Notes: generated by a model not told the origin, from the letters alone. Counted from the stretch's first letter, positions 36,555 to 45,824 are shown. The stretch is 64,000 nt of DNA from Bacillota bacterium (GCA_009711785.1 VENA01000009.1:81649-145648), one strand, 5' to 3'. Translations and numbers: made by a program.

Positions 36555-38198
36555 TTGAGGAAATTTAAAAAGTCACTAAGTATAGTATTAGCACTAGTAA
36601 TGATTTTATCACTTATTGGTTGTGGAGCTACTAATGAATCACCTGAAAAAACTACTGGAGAGGAAGTTGAAGAGAAATCAGAAGAAACTTCAAATGAAAC
36701 TTCAGAAGAGGATGTAGATGCTACATCACAAGCAAGTAAACAAACTGGAGATTATGAACTTATAAAGCTAGAAGAAACAGAGCCAACAAAGGAAAAAGAA
36801 ACTGAACAAACATATGATGTAGTTATAATAGGTGCTGGTGGTGCTGGTTTTACAGCGGCTATTTCAGCAGCTGAAAATGGAGCAAGTGTTGTTTTACTTG
36901 AGCAGGAAGCTAAAGTTGGAGGAAATACTAGATGGTCCGGTGCAGGGTTAGATATTCCTGAAAACTGGGTTCAAGAGAAAAAAGGAATAGAAGATAGTAA
37001 AGAATTATATAAAGAAGATATGTTTAAAGGTGGAGACGGTACAAATATTAAAGAGCTTGTAGATGTACTTGCAAAGAATGCACTACCTACAGCTAAATGG
37101 CTAAGAGATGACGTAGGAGTAGAATTTATGGAAGATTTTCAAAAGCATTTTGGAGGTCATAGCGTTGCCCGTGCTATAGTAGTTAAAGGTGGCGTTGGTT
37201 CACAAATGATTGTTAAAGAATTAGATAGAGCAAAAGAACTTGGAGTAGCAGTAAAAACTCATACAAAAGCAGAAGACTTAATAGAAAATGAAGAAGGTAA
37301 AGTAACTGGTGTTAAAGCAGTTAATTCCTTAGGACAAGATCTAACTTTTAATGCAAATAAAGGTGTTGTTATTGCATCAGGTGGATTTGCAGGTAATGTA
37401 GATATGAGAACTGAATATAGACCAGAGTTAGATGAAAACGTTGGTACTACAAACACACCAGGACACAATGGTGATGGAATTGTTATGGCAGAGAAACTAG
37501 GAGCAGATACAACTCATATGAAATTTATCCAAACGTATCCTTTCTGTTTCCCTACTAGTGGTAAGATATCATTCGTTGCTGATACAAGAATGTATGGAGC
37601 TCCAATGATAAATATCGATGGTAAGAGATTTGTAAACGAAAATGATAGAAGAGATGTCGTTGCACAAAGCATATTAGCTCAACCAGATGGTTATGGTTAT
37701 ATGGTATGGGATGAAGCAATTCTAAAAGAAGCTAAAACAATGGAATTATATGGAGACGAATTTAATCAATTAGTAGAAGATGAGGTTTTAGTTAAAGCTG
37801 ATACATTAGATGAAGCTGCTGATTTCTTTGGAATTAATAAAAAAGAGATGAATAATACAATTACTCAATATAATGAGTATGCAGAAGATTTTCTAAACGG
37901 TACAGATCCAAAGAAAGCTGACAAAACTTGGAATAGAAAGGCTAAGTTAGCAAAGATTGATGAAGGACCGTTTTATATACAACAGGTTATTCCTTCTGTA
38001 CATCACACTATGGGTGGCTTAGTTATTGATGAAGTAGGACGTGTAAAAGATACTGAAGGTAATCCAATCGCTGGATTATATGCAGCTGGTGAAGTTGTTG
38101 GAGGTATACACGGAAATAACCGACTAGGTGGAAATGCATTAACAGACATTTCTGTATTCGGTAAAATTGCTGGAGAGTCAGCAGCTAAAATGAAGTAA
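36555..38198 (+). CDS. Extracellular flavoprotein reductase lipoprotein (fumarate/urocanate reductase family)
   Basis: 547 residues. Lipobox SLIGC, an acidic Glu/Thr/Ser linker (residues 26-88), then an FAD_binding_2 domain: DVVIIGAGGAGFTAAISAAENGA, a capping domain, and HHTMGGLVIDEVGRV...GLYAAGEVVGG with NRLGGNALTDISVFG. This is the flavocytochrome c/fumarate reductase family, which reduces fumarate, urocanate or other enoates. It lacks both the haem domain and the covalently flavinylated FMN_bind domain that usually supplies electrons, so another carrier must do so. TTG 36555 follows AAGGAGGAAGG. Genes of extracellular electron transfer type follow. Confidence 0.88.
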   Translation: MRKFKKSLSIVLALVMILSLIGCGATNESPEKTTGEEVEEKSEETSNETSEEDVDATSQASKQTGDYELIKLEETEPTKEKETEQTYDVVIIGAGGAGFTAAISAAENGASVVLLEQEAKVGGNTRWSGAGLDIPENWVQEKKGIEDSKELYKEDMFKGGDGTNIKELVDVLAKNALPTAKWLRDDVGVEFMEDFQKHFGGHSVARAIVVKGGVGSQMIVKELDRAKELGVAVKTHTKAEDLIENEEGKVTGVKAVNSLGQDLTFNANKGVVIASGGFAGNVDMRTEYRPELDENVGTTNTPGHNGDGIVMAEKLGADTTHMKFIQTYPFCFPTSGKISFVADTRMYGAPMINIDGKRFVNENDRRDVVAQSILAQPDGYGYMVWDEAILKEAKTMELYGDEFNQLVEDEVLVKADTLDEAADFFGINKKEMNNTITQYNEYAEDFLNGTDPKKADKTWNRKAKLAKIDEGPFYIQQVIPSVHHTMGGLVIDEVGRVKDTEGNPIAGLYAAGEVVGGIHGNNRLGGNALTDISVFGKIAGESAAKMK

Positions 38199-38249
38199 TT
38201 ACTTAAGCTGTTATCTCTTAAATATTTTTAAGATCATATAAACAAAATA

Positions 38250-38284
38250 GCTTCCTGGGGAATACCTCAGGAGGCAATTTTTTA
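38250..38284 (+). terminator. Terminator behind the reductase gene
   Basis: GCTTCCTGGGG pairs with CCTCAGGAGGC (11 bp including G-U pairs), AATA loop, followed by ATTTTTT. Confidence 0.88.
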
Positions 38285-38316
38285 TAAGTATTATATAAAA
38301 GAAAAGAGGCTTGGAG

Positions 38317-38679
38317 ATGAGAAAACATGAAATTATTATTATATTGCTCATAATAACAACATGCATAGCAACGATTGGCATTACAAAGCTTGTTATGGAG
38401 GATGACTCTGTGAGTAAAACAGCTGTTATATATAGGGATGGAAGGATTATAAAGACTGTTTCTTTAGATGATACCAAGTTTAAAAAGGTAATTGATATTA
38501 AAATAGGTCATGATAAAGTCACATTAAAGATAGCTGATGGTGGGGTAAGTATTATACATTCAACCTGCCCAGATCAAATATGTGTACACGATGGATTTAT
38601 AGACAAATCAGGAGAGATGTTAGTATGTTTGCCAAACAAAATTTTGGTGGAAATCAAGGAAAGTACAGGGGAAGATTAA
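38317..38679 (+). CDS. NusG domain II (NusG_II) membrane-anchored protein
   Basis: 120 residues: one N-terminal transmembrane helix, then an extracellular NusG_II domain (AVIYRDGRIIKTVSL, STCPDQICVHDGFI, GEMLVCLPNKILVEI). The two conserved Cys blocks CPDQIC and VCLPN are intact. Proteins of this type (EetA-like) pair with Gx transporter proteins in flavin-based extracellular electron transfer loci. ATG 38317 is chosen with AAGAGG seven bases upstream; TTG 38311 is too close to it. It is followed 24 bases later by the Gx gene. Confidence 0.85.
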   Translation: MRKHEIIIILLIITTCIATIGITKLVMEDDSVSKTAVIYRDGRIIKTVSLDDTKFKKVIDIKIGHDKVTLKIADGGVSIIHSTCPDQICVHDGFIDKSGEMLVCLPNKILVEIKESTGED

Positions 38680-38703
38680 AGTAGCGAGTAAAGGAGTGAT
38701 ATT

Positions 38704-39234
38704 ATGAGCAAAACTAAAAAAATAGTTATTATTGCATTACTTGTAGCCCAGGCCTTAGTTTTACATTATATTGAAAGGATGATCCCTGTAAATTTTGGTA
38801 TACCAGGAGCAAAATTAGGTTTGGCAAATATAATTACACTTGTAGCTCTTTATTTGTTTAGTTTTAAGGATGTACTTACTATTATTATTCTTAGAACCTT
38901 AATGTCAACTTTAATGAGTGGTTCTGTATCTGGACTTTTATTTAGTATGGTAGGAGGAATATTAAGTTTTTTAGTGATGTATGGAGTAAAGGAATTAGGA
39001 AAGGATTATGTAAGTACTATGGGTGTAAGCATTATAGGGGCTATTAGTCATAATATTGGACAGATTATTGTCGCTGCTTTTATAATTGAAAGCTTAAAAA
39101 TAGCTTATTATTTACCCTTTTTAATAATAGCTGCCATAGGGACAGGTTTATTTGTAGGTCTAACTGTTAACTATCTATTAGGATTTTTATCAAAGGTAGA
39201 TTTAATTAAACATCATCCTATGACTTCTAATTGA
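38704..39234 (+). CDS. Gx transporter family (EetB-like) membrane protein
   Basis: 176 residues, five to six helices: YIERMIPVNFGIPGAKLGLANIITLVALYLF is the family start, then RTLMSTLMSGSVSGLLFSMVGG. Members (annotated Gx transporter or heptaprenyl diphosphate synthase component I) are ECF S-component-like. Next to a NusG_II gene they are linked to extracellular electron transfer or FMN handling. ATG 38704 follows AAGGAGTG. No ApbE flavin transferase gene is in the window. Confidence 0.85.
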   Translation: MSKTKKIVIIALLVAQALVLHYIERMIPVNFGIPGAKLGLANIITLVALYLFSFKDVLTIIILRTLMSTLMSGSVSGLLFSMVGGILSFLVMYGVKELGKDYVSTMGVSIIGAISHNIGQIIVAAFIIESLKIAYYLPFLIIAAIGTGLFVGLTVNYLLGFLSKVDLIKHHPMTSN

Positions 39235-39257
39235 TTTTTATATTAAATAGATAAACA

Positions 39258-39319
39258 TAAAAAACACCCACATTATTAGATGTTTAGTATATAAATCTAG
39301 TAAAGTAGGCGTTTTTATT
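39258..39319. terminator. Imperfect bidirectional terminator
   Basis: AAAACACCCAC (39261-39271) pairs imperfectly with GTAGGCGTTTT, with T on one side and A on the other, between convergent genes. Confidence 0.5.
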
Positions 39320-39339
39320 TTACTGTAATTTTAATATTA

Positions 39340-40392
39340 TTATACAGGTTTTAAATTTTCATTTCCTTTTAATTTAGATATCATTTCACTTAATAATCTC
39401 ACTTCTTCTTTAATGTCTTCTAAATTTACTATTTCTGATGGTGAATGCATATATCTAAGTGGTAGTGAAACTAAAGCCACAGGTACTCCCTTTCCGGTAA
39501 GTCTTATTTTATCTGCATCAGTACCTGTATTTCCTGGAGTTACTTCATACTGAATATTTATATTATTAGAATCTGCTGCTTTTTCTAATAATGAGTTTAT
39601 TTTTTTATTTATAGGACTTCCCTTTGAAATAATAGGTCCCTTTCCTAGTTTTACATCTCCATGTTTCTTTTTGTTTAAATTAGGATAGTCTGTAGCAAAA
39701 CTTACATCACAGGCTATTGCCATATCTGGAGTTATACCACTACCTGCAAAATAAGCACCACCCATATTAGTTTCTTCATTTACTGTACTTACTGCGTACA
39801 CTCCCACATTACAATCCATTTCTGATAATTGTTTTATAACTTCAGCAACTATAAAAGCACCAGTTCTATTATCTAATCCTCTAGCAGTTAAAGAATCATT
39901 TTCTAAATAATTATAATCAAAGTCATAAATTATATAGTCACCAATGTTTACTTTTTTTTCTGCATCTTTTTTATCTTTAAAACCACAGTCAATATATATA
40001 TCTTCTACTTTAATTTTATCCTTAGAACCACCATGATGTTCTGCATTTACCCCTACAACACCATTTAATATTCCTTTTTCAGTTAATACTCTAACTCTAC
40101 TACCAAGGGCTAACTTAGGATTTATACCACCTGATTTTACTACACTTAAAAAACCATTATCGTCTATGTAATTAACCATAAAAGCAATTTCGTCACAATG
40201 TCCTGTTAACATTACTTTAAACTCTGCATCAGGATTAATAATTGCTATGGAATTTCCCGAGAAATCTGTCATAGTTTTATCTGCATAGTCTTTAACATAG
40301 TCTAGCCACTTTTTTTGTATTTTCTCTTCTGCACCAGATGGAGATGGTGTAGATAATAATTCTTCTAAAAATTTCTTTGATTCTTGATTCAT
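39340..40392 (-). CDS. M42 family aminopeptidase
   Basis: 350 residues, M42 (glutamyl aminopeptidase/cellulase M-like) metallopeptidase. Visible metal and catalytic residues: GHCDEIAFMV (His and Asp), LDNRTGAFIVAEVI (bridging Asp), NEETNMGGAYFAG (Glu pair), CDVSFATDYPN, and PLRYMHSPSEIV with the last His. Cytoplasmic peptide degradation, probably as a large oligomer. ATG 40392 on the minus strand follows AAGGGGTG. Stands alone. Confidence 0.93.
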   Translation of the reverse strand: MNQESKKFLEELLSTPSPSGAEEKIQKKWLDYVKDYADKTMTDFSGNSIAIINPDAEFKVMLTGHCDEIAFMVNYIDDNGFLSVVKSGGINPKLALGSRVRVLTEKGILNGVVGVNAEHHGGSKDKIKVEDIYIDCGFKDKKDAEKKVNIGDYIIYDFDYNYLENDSLTARGLDNRTGAFIVAEVIKQLSEMDCNVGVYAVSTVNEETNMGGAYFAGSGITPDMAIACDVSFATDYPNLNKKKHGDVKLGKGPIISKGSPINKKINSLLEKAADSNNINIQYEVTPGNTGTDADKIRLTGKGVPVALVSLPLRYMHSPSEIVNLEDIKEEVRLLSEMISKLKGNENLKPV

Positions 40393-40790
40393 TTAAAACA
40401 CCCCTTTATTTAGTAAATATCTTTAGATTTTACTTTAATACATATTTATTCTATCATTATATAGTTTTAATTTCATTAGTTCATCTAAAATTTTAATATA
40501 AGTTATTAAGTATTTAATAAAAAAGTTATAAAGAAATATAGTAATAGATGTTTTAAAAGGAAAATTCTTGTTATACTTTTTAAAAGTTGATATTATATAG
40601 TTAAGAGAGGTTTGTACATTTTGATATAAAATAAGGGGGCATGGGAGATGATTAAGTACTTAATATAGTTAAACTGTATTATAAGATTAGAGATAAACAT
40701 TTAATTGAAATCAAAAGATATAATCATCAGCTCTAATTCTAACCTAATAAAAATTTTTATTTTAAAGAAATTATGTTAGGAGTGGTTAGA
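40393..40790. other. Intergenic region, 398 bases
   Basis: AT-rich divergent spacer. A sequence AAGGGGGCATGGGAG near 40632 looks like a ribosome binding site but leads only to a six-codon frame. No gene or RNA that I can support. Confidence 0.4.
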
Positions 40791-41063
40791 ATGAAATATG
40801 AAAACGCTGATAATGTTTTTCCAGAAAGATTATTAATAGAGATTCAAAAATATATTCAAGGACAAATAGTTTATATACCAAGATCTAAAGGTATGCGTAA
40901 GGACTGGGGAAAATTTTCTGGTACTAGAAAGTATTTAAACAATAGAAATAAAGAGATTTATAAGAAATTTAATACAGGTAAAACTATTAATCAATTAGCA
41001 GAAGAATATTATCTTTCTGTACATAGTATTAAAAAAATAGTTTATTCAAAGAAAAATAGTTAA
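40791..41063 (+). CDS. Mor-like/CD3324-family small DNA-binding protein
   Basis: 90 residues. MKYENADNVFPERLLIEIQKYIQGQIVYIP is the family start, and a C-terminal helix-turn-helix (GKTINQLAEEYYLSVHSIKKIVYS) resembles the Mor transcription activator. These short chromosomal proteins are common in clostridia and of unknown target. ATG 40791 follows AGGAGTGG (40779-40786); the frame from 40773 would place that site inside the gene. A strong terminator starts at its stop codon. Confidence 0.85.
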   Translation: MKYENADNVFPERLLIEIQKYIQGQIVYIPRSKGMRKDWGKFSGTRKYLNNRNKEIYKKFNTGKTINQLAEEYYLSVHSIKKIVYSKKNS

Positions 41064-41096
41064 ATATTGGCTGGATTTATCCAGCCAATATTTTTA
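41063..41096 (+). terminator. Strong terminator
   Basis: AATATTGGCTGGA pairs perfectly with TCCAGCCAATATT, TTTA loop, followed by TTTTT. Confidence 0.92.
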
Positions 41097-41182
41097 TATA
41101 AAAAATAATTATAAAAATCTTTTATATATTATATTTAAGTCTATTTTTTTATAATTTAAATTAAAGATAAAAAGAGGTGAGA

Positions 41183-42013
41183 ATGGTGATATATGAATTA
41201 GATAAAAAAGATTTTTTTAAGGTAGGACATTTATTAAAAGGGGATTTAGTTAATATTGAAATAAAGGGTGTTGTTCAAGGATTTAATCAAGGATCCGTTT
41301 TTGTTGATAATTTAAAGAAGCCAAAGACTGCTATGGTTTGGTCAAAGGCTATTGATGGGTTTTATTTTATAGGGGATGAAAATAACAAAGATTTTAATGA
41401 TTATATTAATAATTATATTGATATAGAAATTAACCAAAGAGCTAAAGCTTTAGGGTTAGATTCCTTTGAATTTAGTGGAACAAGTCTTAAGTGGGATTTA
41501 ACTTTTAAAAGTATTTTTAAAAATAGAAAACTAAGTAAATCTAAACAACTAACTTATAAGTATAAAGATATAATAGATGTTCATTTTAAAGATATTAAAT
41601 TAGAAAAACAATTTAAAATACTAAAAGTTAATAAGTCATTATTTAAAAAAGAAATTTCTAATTTAGATTTTGTAAAATCAATGATCCTTGATTGGTGGGA
41701 GTCATTAGAAGATTTATTTGATTATGGAGTAGGCTTTTGTATAATACATAATAAAAAGATTGTTTCTTGTTGTATATCAAGTTGTGTTACTTTAGATTCA
41801 ATGGGTTCACATACTATAACATTAAAAGATTTTAGAAAAAAGGGGCTTGCTAGAAAGCTAATTACTAGATATTTAAAGTATTGTAAAGATAATAATTTTG
41901 AACCTAATTGGGACTGTATGGAAACAAATCTAAGCTCAAGGTACCTTGCAGAAAGCTGTGGGTATAAAAAAGAGTTTGATTATAATTTATACGAGTTTAA
42001 ATTTAGAGACTAG
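41183..42013 (+). CDS. GNAT acetyltransferase (ZmaR-like), copy 1
   Basis: 276 residues of the GNAT_acetyltran (PF12746-like) type. The N-terminal half has VDNLKKPKTAMVWSKAIDGFYFIGD, and the C-terminal half is the GNAT fold (IIHNKKIVSCCISS, HTITLKDFRKKGLARKLITRYLKYC, WDCMETNLSSRYLAESCGY). Members include zwittermicin resistance enzymes; the substrate here is unknown. ATG 41183 or GTG 41186 follow GAGGTG; the GTG at 41177 overlaps it. The paralogue begins 11 bases downstream. Confidence 0.85.
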   Translation: MVIYELDKKDFFKVGHLLKGDLVNIEIKGVVQGFNQGSVFVDNLKKPKTAMVWSKAIDGFYFIGDENNKDFNDYINNYIDIEINQRAKALGLDSFEFSGTSLKWDLTFKSIFKNRKLSKSKQLTYKYKDIIDVHFKDIKLEKQFKILKVNKSLFKKEISNLDFVKSMILDWWESLEDLFDYGVGFCIIHNKKIVSCCISSCVTLDSMGSHTITLKDFRKKGLARKLITRYLKYCKDNNFEPNWDCMETNLSSRYLAESCGYKKEFDYNLYEFKFRD

Positions 42014-42024
42014 GAGGTTTTAAA

Positions 42025-42837
42025 ATGAAAGAAATACTAAAAAAGGATTACTACAAAGTTATTGATTTATTAAATGAGGGAATTAAATATCCAGAGGTTA
42101 TATCAATTATTGAAAAAAATAATCCTGGAAAAATCTTTGTAGATAACATTAATACTCCAAAAGCAGCATTAGTATGGAATCAAGGGATGAGGGGGTTTTA
42201 TTTAATTGGAGATAGTAATAGTAAATTGTTAATAAAAAATATTAATAGATTTATAGATGATTATATAAAAACTTTTTTAAATGATAGAGATATAGATTAT
42301 ATCGAAGTATCCGCTACGACTAAAAAGTGGGAAGAAAATATAGAAAATATATTTAATAATAGAGATTTAAAAGGTTGGGGACAGTTTATATATACTTTTA
42401 ATGAAAAAAAGATTAGGAAACAGACAGATAAATTTAAATATAGTATATACTCATTAAAAGATAACAAAGTAAACTATCATAAATTTTCTAACTGGAGATA
42501 TTATGAAAAAGTGTTAAGTGAATTTTGGGGTGGGACAGATGAATTAATTGATAAAGTAAATTGTTACTATGCTGTTGATGGTAATGAAATAATAGGAATT
42601 TGTTATAGTGCTTTCTTAACATCTAATATTAAAACAATAGGTATAGAAACAGATAAAAGGTATCGAAATAAAGGAGTTGGATATAATTTAGCAATTAACT
42701 GTGTTAAGGAAGTATTGAAAGAAGGGAAATTACCATGGTGGGATTGTATGGAAAATAATATACCTTCTAGAAAATTAGCCGAAAAATTAGGATTTATTAA
42801 ATTTAAAGAATATATATGTTATAGCTTTAACTTATAA
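42025..42837 (+). CDS. GNAT acetyltransferase (ZmaR-like), copy 2
   Basis: 270 residues, a diverged tandem duplicate of the upstream gene: VDNINTPKAALVWNQGMRGFYLIGD, then the GNAT core TIGIETDKRYRNKGVGYNLAINCV and WDCMENNIPSRKLAEKLGF. Shares the domain order and length of copy 1. ATG 42025 follows AGGAGG, and the pair forms an operon ended by the hairpin at 42891. Confidence 0.85.
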   Translation: MKEILKKDYYKVIDLLNEGIKYPEVISIIEKNNPGKIFVDNINTPKAALVWNQGMRGFYLIGDSNSKLLIKNINRFIDDYIKTFLNDRDIDYIEVSATTKKWEENIENIFNNRDLKGWGQFIYTFNEKKIRKQTDKFKYSIYSLKDNKVNYHKFSNWRYYEKVLSEFWGGTDELIDKVNCYYAVDGNEIIGICYSAFLTSNIKTIGIETDKRYRNKGVGYNLAINCVKEVLKEGKLPWWDCMENNIPSRKLAEKLGFIKFKEYICYSFNL

Positions 42838-42890
42838 TAATTTTCATAATAAGTTTATAGAAAATTTAAGTATGCTAAATGGGGATTTTT

Positions 42891-42919
42891 ATAATATTAA
42901 AGATTTTAATATTATTTTT
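42891..42919 (+). terminator. AT-rich terminator behind the GNAT pair
   Basis: ATAATATTAAA, GAT loop, TTTAATATTAT, then TTTTTA. Perfect 11-bp arms, entirely A-T. Confidence 0.65.
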
Positions 42920-43044
42920 AATTCGTCATGGTAAATGTGATATAATAGCATAAGAGTAAATATTATGAATTTATGTAAATTTAAAACTTATAGACTTAAT
43001 ACTCTAGCATATTATTTTATGAAAAATAGTGGGGTGTATATATT

Positions 43045-43614
43045 ATGAGAAAATTTATTATAGGTGTATGTGTTTTTATATTAGTAATAATAGCTTTCTT
43101 TACATATAAAAGAATTACTAATATAGGTGATTATGTAAATCCACCTGTTAATTTAAAAATTTCAAGTGAAGCATTTAAGGAAGGTGGTTATATACCAGTA
43201 AGATTTTCCGGTAGAGGAGAAGATATTTCACCTCAACTTACCATTGATAAAATTGATCCTAAGGCAAAAACAATTGCTATTATCATGGATGATTTAGACC
43301 ATCCATTAGGAGTATACAATCACTGGGTAATCTGGAATATTCCTGCTAAATATAATGTTATACCAGAAGGCATACCAAAAAAAGAGGTTACACCTTCATT
43401 AGGAAATGCTATACAAGGTAAGAGTGATTATGGTGGTAAGCACTATTATAGAGGACCTAAACCACCATTTGGAAGTCATGAATATATATTTAAAGTGTAT
43501 GTTTTAGATACTGCTTTGGATATAAACAAGGATTCAGGTAAAGTTGAACTACAAAAGGCAATGGATGGACATATAATACAGTATGGGACATTAAAAGGAA
43601 AATTTGGCAACTAA
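43045..43614 (+). CDS. YbhB/YbcL (PEBP-like) secreted or membrane-anchored protein
   Basis: 189 residues with an N-terminal transmembrane helix. The PEBP fold of the bacterial YbhB type is seen in FSGRGEDISPQLTID, AIIMDDLDHPLGVYNHWVIWNIP, and YRGPKPPFGSHEYIFKVYVLD with its conserved anion pocket (DxD/HW and PPxGxH). The role in bacteria is not established. Located outside the membrane by its signal. ATG 43045 follows GTGGGGTG. Confidence 0.88.
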   Translation: MRKFIIGVCVFILVIIAFFTYKRITNIGDYVNPPVNLKISSEAFKEGGYIPVRFSGRGEDISPQLTIDKIDPKAKTIAIIMDDLDHPLGVYNHWVIWNIPAKYNVIPEGIPKKEVTPSLGNAIQGKSDYGGKHYYRGPKPPFGSHEYIFKVYVLDTALDINKDSGKVELQKAMDGHIIQYGTLKGKFGN

Positions 43615-43626
43615 AATAATTTAAAT

Positions 43627-43662
43627 ACTATCCTTATGAAAATATAGGGGTAGTTTTTTTTA
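43627..43662 (+). terminator. Terminator behind the PEBP gene
   Basis: ACTATCCTTAT pairs with ATAGGGGTAGT (including G-U), followed by eight T. Confidence 0.82.
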
Positions 43663-43694
43663 TGTTAAAAATATTTGTTATGAGTAAAAATAAA

Positions 43695-43723
43695 TTGACT
43701 AATAGAAAAATATGGTATATTAT
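43695..43723 (+). promoter_or_regulatory. Promoter of the MFS gene
   Basis: TTGACT (43695-43700), 17 bases, TATTAT (43718-43723). Confidence 0.75.
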
Positions 43724-43731
43724 GAATCAAA

Positions 43732-43750
43732 CGTCAAAATTATTTTGACG
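43732..43750. promoter_or_regulatory. Palindromic operator in the MFS leader
   Basis: CGTCAAAAT, one T, ATTTTGACG: a perfect 9-bp inverted repeat starting about nine bases after the -10 box, a classic repressor position. The HTH regulator encoded at 45164 is a candidate binder. Confidence 0.75.
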
Positions 43751-43773
43751 AATTTAATTAAGGAGGTTTAAGT

Positions 43774-45021
43774 ATGAAAGAAATATTAAAATATAGGGAT
43801 TTTATAAAATTATTTATTGCTAATCTTATTTCAAGATTTGGAGATTCAATTGATATGATAGCTTATGGGTATATGGTATATAAGCTTACAGGTTCTAAAT
43901 TGTCACTTGCAACTATTTATATATCTAATGTCTTACCAAATATATTATTTAGTTCTTTTTCAGGAACTATTGTAGATTTTTTTTCTAAGAAGAAAATTAC
44001 GGTTTTAGGTGATGTATTAAGAGGGAGTTTAGTATTTATTACAGCATTTCTATATTCTCAAAACCTTTTAGTTACTTGGCATTTATTTTTCTTTACCTTT
44101 ATAAACTCAACAATAGAAACCTTTGTTTCACCATGTAAATTTTCAACTATTCCAAAGCTTATTGATGAAAAACATTATTTAACTATAAATTCATCACTTA
44201 AATCGATAACTAAATTTATTGAACTTATAGGTTTAGCTATAGCCGGGACTATTATAGGATTTATAGGAATATCTGGGGCAATAGTTATAGATGGAGTAAC
44301 ATTTTTAATATCTTCTTTAATTATTTGTTTTGTTAAGTTTCCTATAGAAGAATCGAAAAAGCTTACGAAAAATAATTATATAAAGTCATACAAAAAAGGA
44401 ATGAATTTTGTTTTTGAGAAAAAGTTTATTTTATCATTCATAATAAGCTTAGCCTTATTAAATTTCTTATTAACTCCAATTAATGCTTTAGCGCCAGCAT
44501 ATATTAAAGATATATTAAAAATGGGACCAGAAGGATTAAGTTATTTTTCATTATCCTTTGCTATGGGAAGCATATTAGGAGGGATAGTTGTTAGTAAAAT
44601 TGGAAAGAATTTAGGAATTAAGAAAATGTTATTTGTTGGATTGTTTTTTACAGGGCTATTTTATAGTTCACTATCCTTACCTGCTTTTAAAGATATGTTT
44701 AGACCGATAATATTAGCATGCTTTTCAATGGGATTAATAGGTATATTTATACCTTTTGCTACAGCGGCGTTAACAACTTTTTTGATGACTGTAACACCAA
44801 AAGATATGCTAGCAAGAGTGGGAGCTGTTATAAATATGTTTAGTTTAAGTGCAAATCCTTTAGGAGCATTTACATCGGGCTTAATTTCATCGTTTATTGG
44901 ATTAAAATTTTTAATATTAGGATTTGGAATTTTATTTATGATAACAACACTTTTACCTGTAGTAGCATATTCTAAGTATCAAAAAGATTTATCACAAGAT
45001 ATACAAATACTAGAAACTTAA
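43774..45021 (+). CDS. MFS transporter
   Basis: 415 residues with twelve hydrophobic helices and the MFS motif A region (SRFGDSIDMIAYGYMVYKLTGSK, then TIVDFFSKKKITVLGD). It resembles the MFS_3/enterobactin-exporter-like group, usually drug or metabolite exporters. ATG 43774 follows AAGGAGG. It lies behind a promoter with a palindromic operator, and a HTH regulator gene follows 142 bases downstream. Confidence 0.88.
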   Translation: MKEILKYRDFIKLFIANLISRFGDSIDMIAYGYMVYKLTGSKLSLATIYISNVLPNILFSSFSGTIVDFFSKKKITVLGDVLRGSLVFITAFLYSQNLLVTWHLFFFTFINSTIETFVSPCKFSTIPKLIDEKHYLTINSSLKSITKFIELIGLAIAGTIIGFIGISGAIVIDGVTFLISSLIICFVKFPIEESKKLTKNNYIKSYKKGMNFVFEKKFILSFIISLALLNFLLTPINALAPAYIKDILKMGPEGLSYFSLSFAMGSILGGIVVSKIGKNLGIKKMLFVGLFFTGLFYSSLSLPAFKDMFRPIILACFSMGLIGIFIPFATAALTTFLMTVTPKDMLARVGAVINMFSLSANPLGAFTSGLISSFIGLKFLILGFGILFMITTLLPVVAYSKYQKDLSQDIQILET

Positions 45022-45101
45022 TAATTTAAATTTCTAACTTTTTTACAAGTTACTTACATAAGGTAATAATGAAGTGTAATGAGATAATTTTATTTTCTAA
45101 T

Positions 45102-45118
45102 ACAATATTTCATATTGT
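45102..45118. promoter_or_regulatory. Inverted repeat upstream of the HTH regulator
   Basis: ACAATAT, TTC, ATATTGT, about 45 bases before the start codon. It differs from the MFS operator. A possible autoregulation site. Confidence 0.4.
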
Positions 45119-45163
45119 GGAAATGAAATTATTTTAATGTTAATATTGTGTTAGGTGATTTAA

Positions 45164-45742
45164 ATGATTGAAAAACTAATATTAAAAACTAAAGAAGAAA
45201 TAAAAACAATGACTGATCCTTATAGGGTAGATATCATACAAGTATTCAGAAAGAATAATAATACTTCACTTACCGTTAAAGATATCTCTAATGAACTAAA
45301 CGAGCCCCATGGAAAAATTTATTATCATATTAAGAAATTAGAAAAAATAGGTGCACTAACCTTAGATCATACTGAAAATATAAATGGAATTACAGCAAAA
45401 TATTATAGACTTAATTTTAAGGAAATGGCTATAAAACATAAAGAAAAAGATTTGAATAAGGAACTAGAATTAAATCATACTCTAAACATGATATCTAAAT
45501 TTTATGATGATAGCAAAAACAGTTTTATATCAAATTTAAAAAATGTGGAAGAATACGAAGACCAAAGTTTTAAAACAGTAAAAAAAGAATGTCGTTTAAC
45601 ATCTTCTAATTTATATTTTACTAAAGAAAGTTACGAAGAATTTTTTAAAGAATTAGATGATCTTATTAAAAAATATTCAAAAGAGCAAAAATGTAATGAA
45701 GAATTTAAGAAAACTCTATTTTTATCAATATATAGTGAGTAA
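45164..45742 (+). CDS. ArsR-like winged-helix regulator
   Basis: 192 residues. The N-terminal winged helix (MTDPYRVDIIQVFRK, LTVKDISNELNEPHGKIYYHIKKLEKIGAL, then NGITAKYYRL as the wing) is of the HTH_20/ArsR class. The C-terminal 100 residues are helical with no cysteine ligand set, so a metal sensor role is not supported. Located behind an MFS exporter whose promoter has a perfect operator, it may control that gene. ATG 45164 follows TTAGGTGAT. Confidence 0.82.
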   Translation: MIEKLILKTKEEIKTMTDPYRVDIIQVFRKNNNTSLTVKDISNELNEPHGKIYYHIKKLEKIGALTLDHTENINGITAKYYRLNFKEMAIKHKEKDLNKELELNHTLNMISKFYDDSKNSFISNLKNVEEYEDQSFKTVKKECRLTSSNLYFTKESYEEFFKELDDLIKKYSKEQKCNEEFKKTLFLSIYSE

Positions 45743-45824
45743 AAAATGCTTTTAAAATAAAGATTGATGTTTAGTGATGTAACACTATTACTTTTAATAA
45801 AAACTTTTATAAAAGGGTGGGTTT

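Noticed and set aside
36555..36830. Possible FMN_bind flavinylation domain in the reductase
   Set aside because: The N-terminal 90 residues are a signal peptide and an acidic linker without a flavinylation motif.
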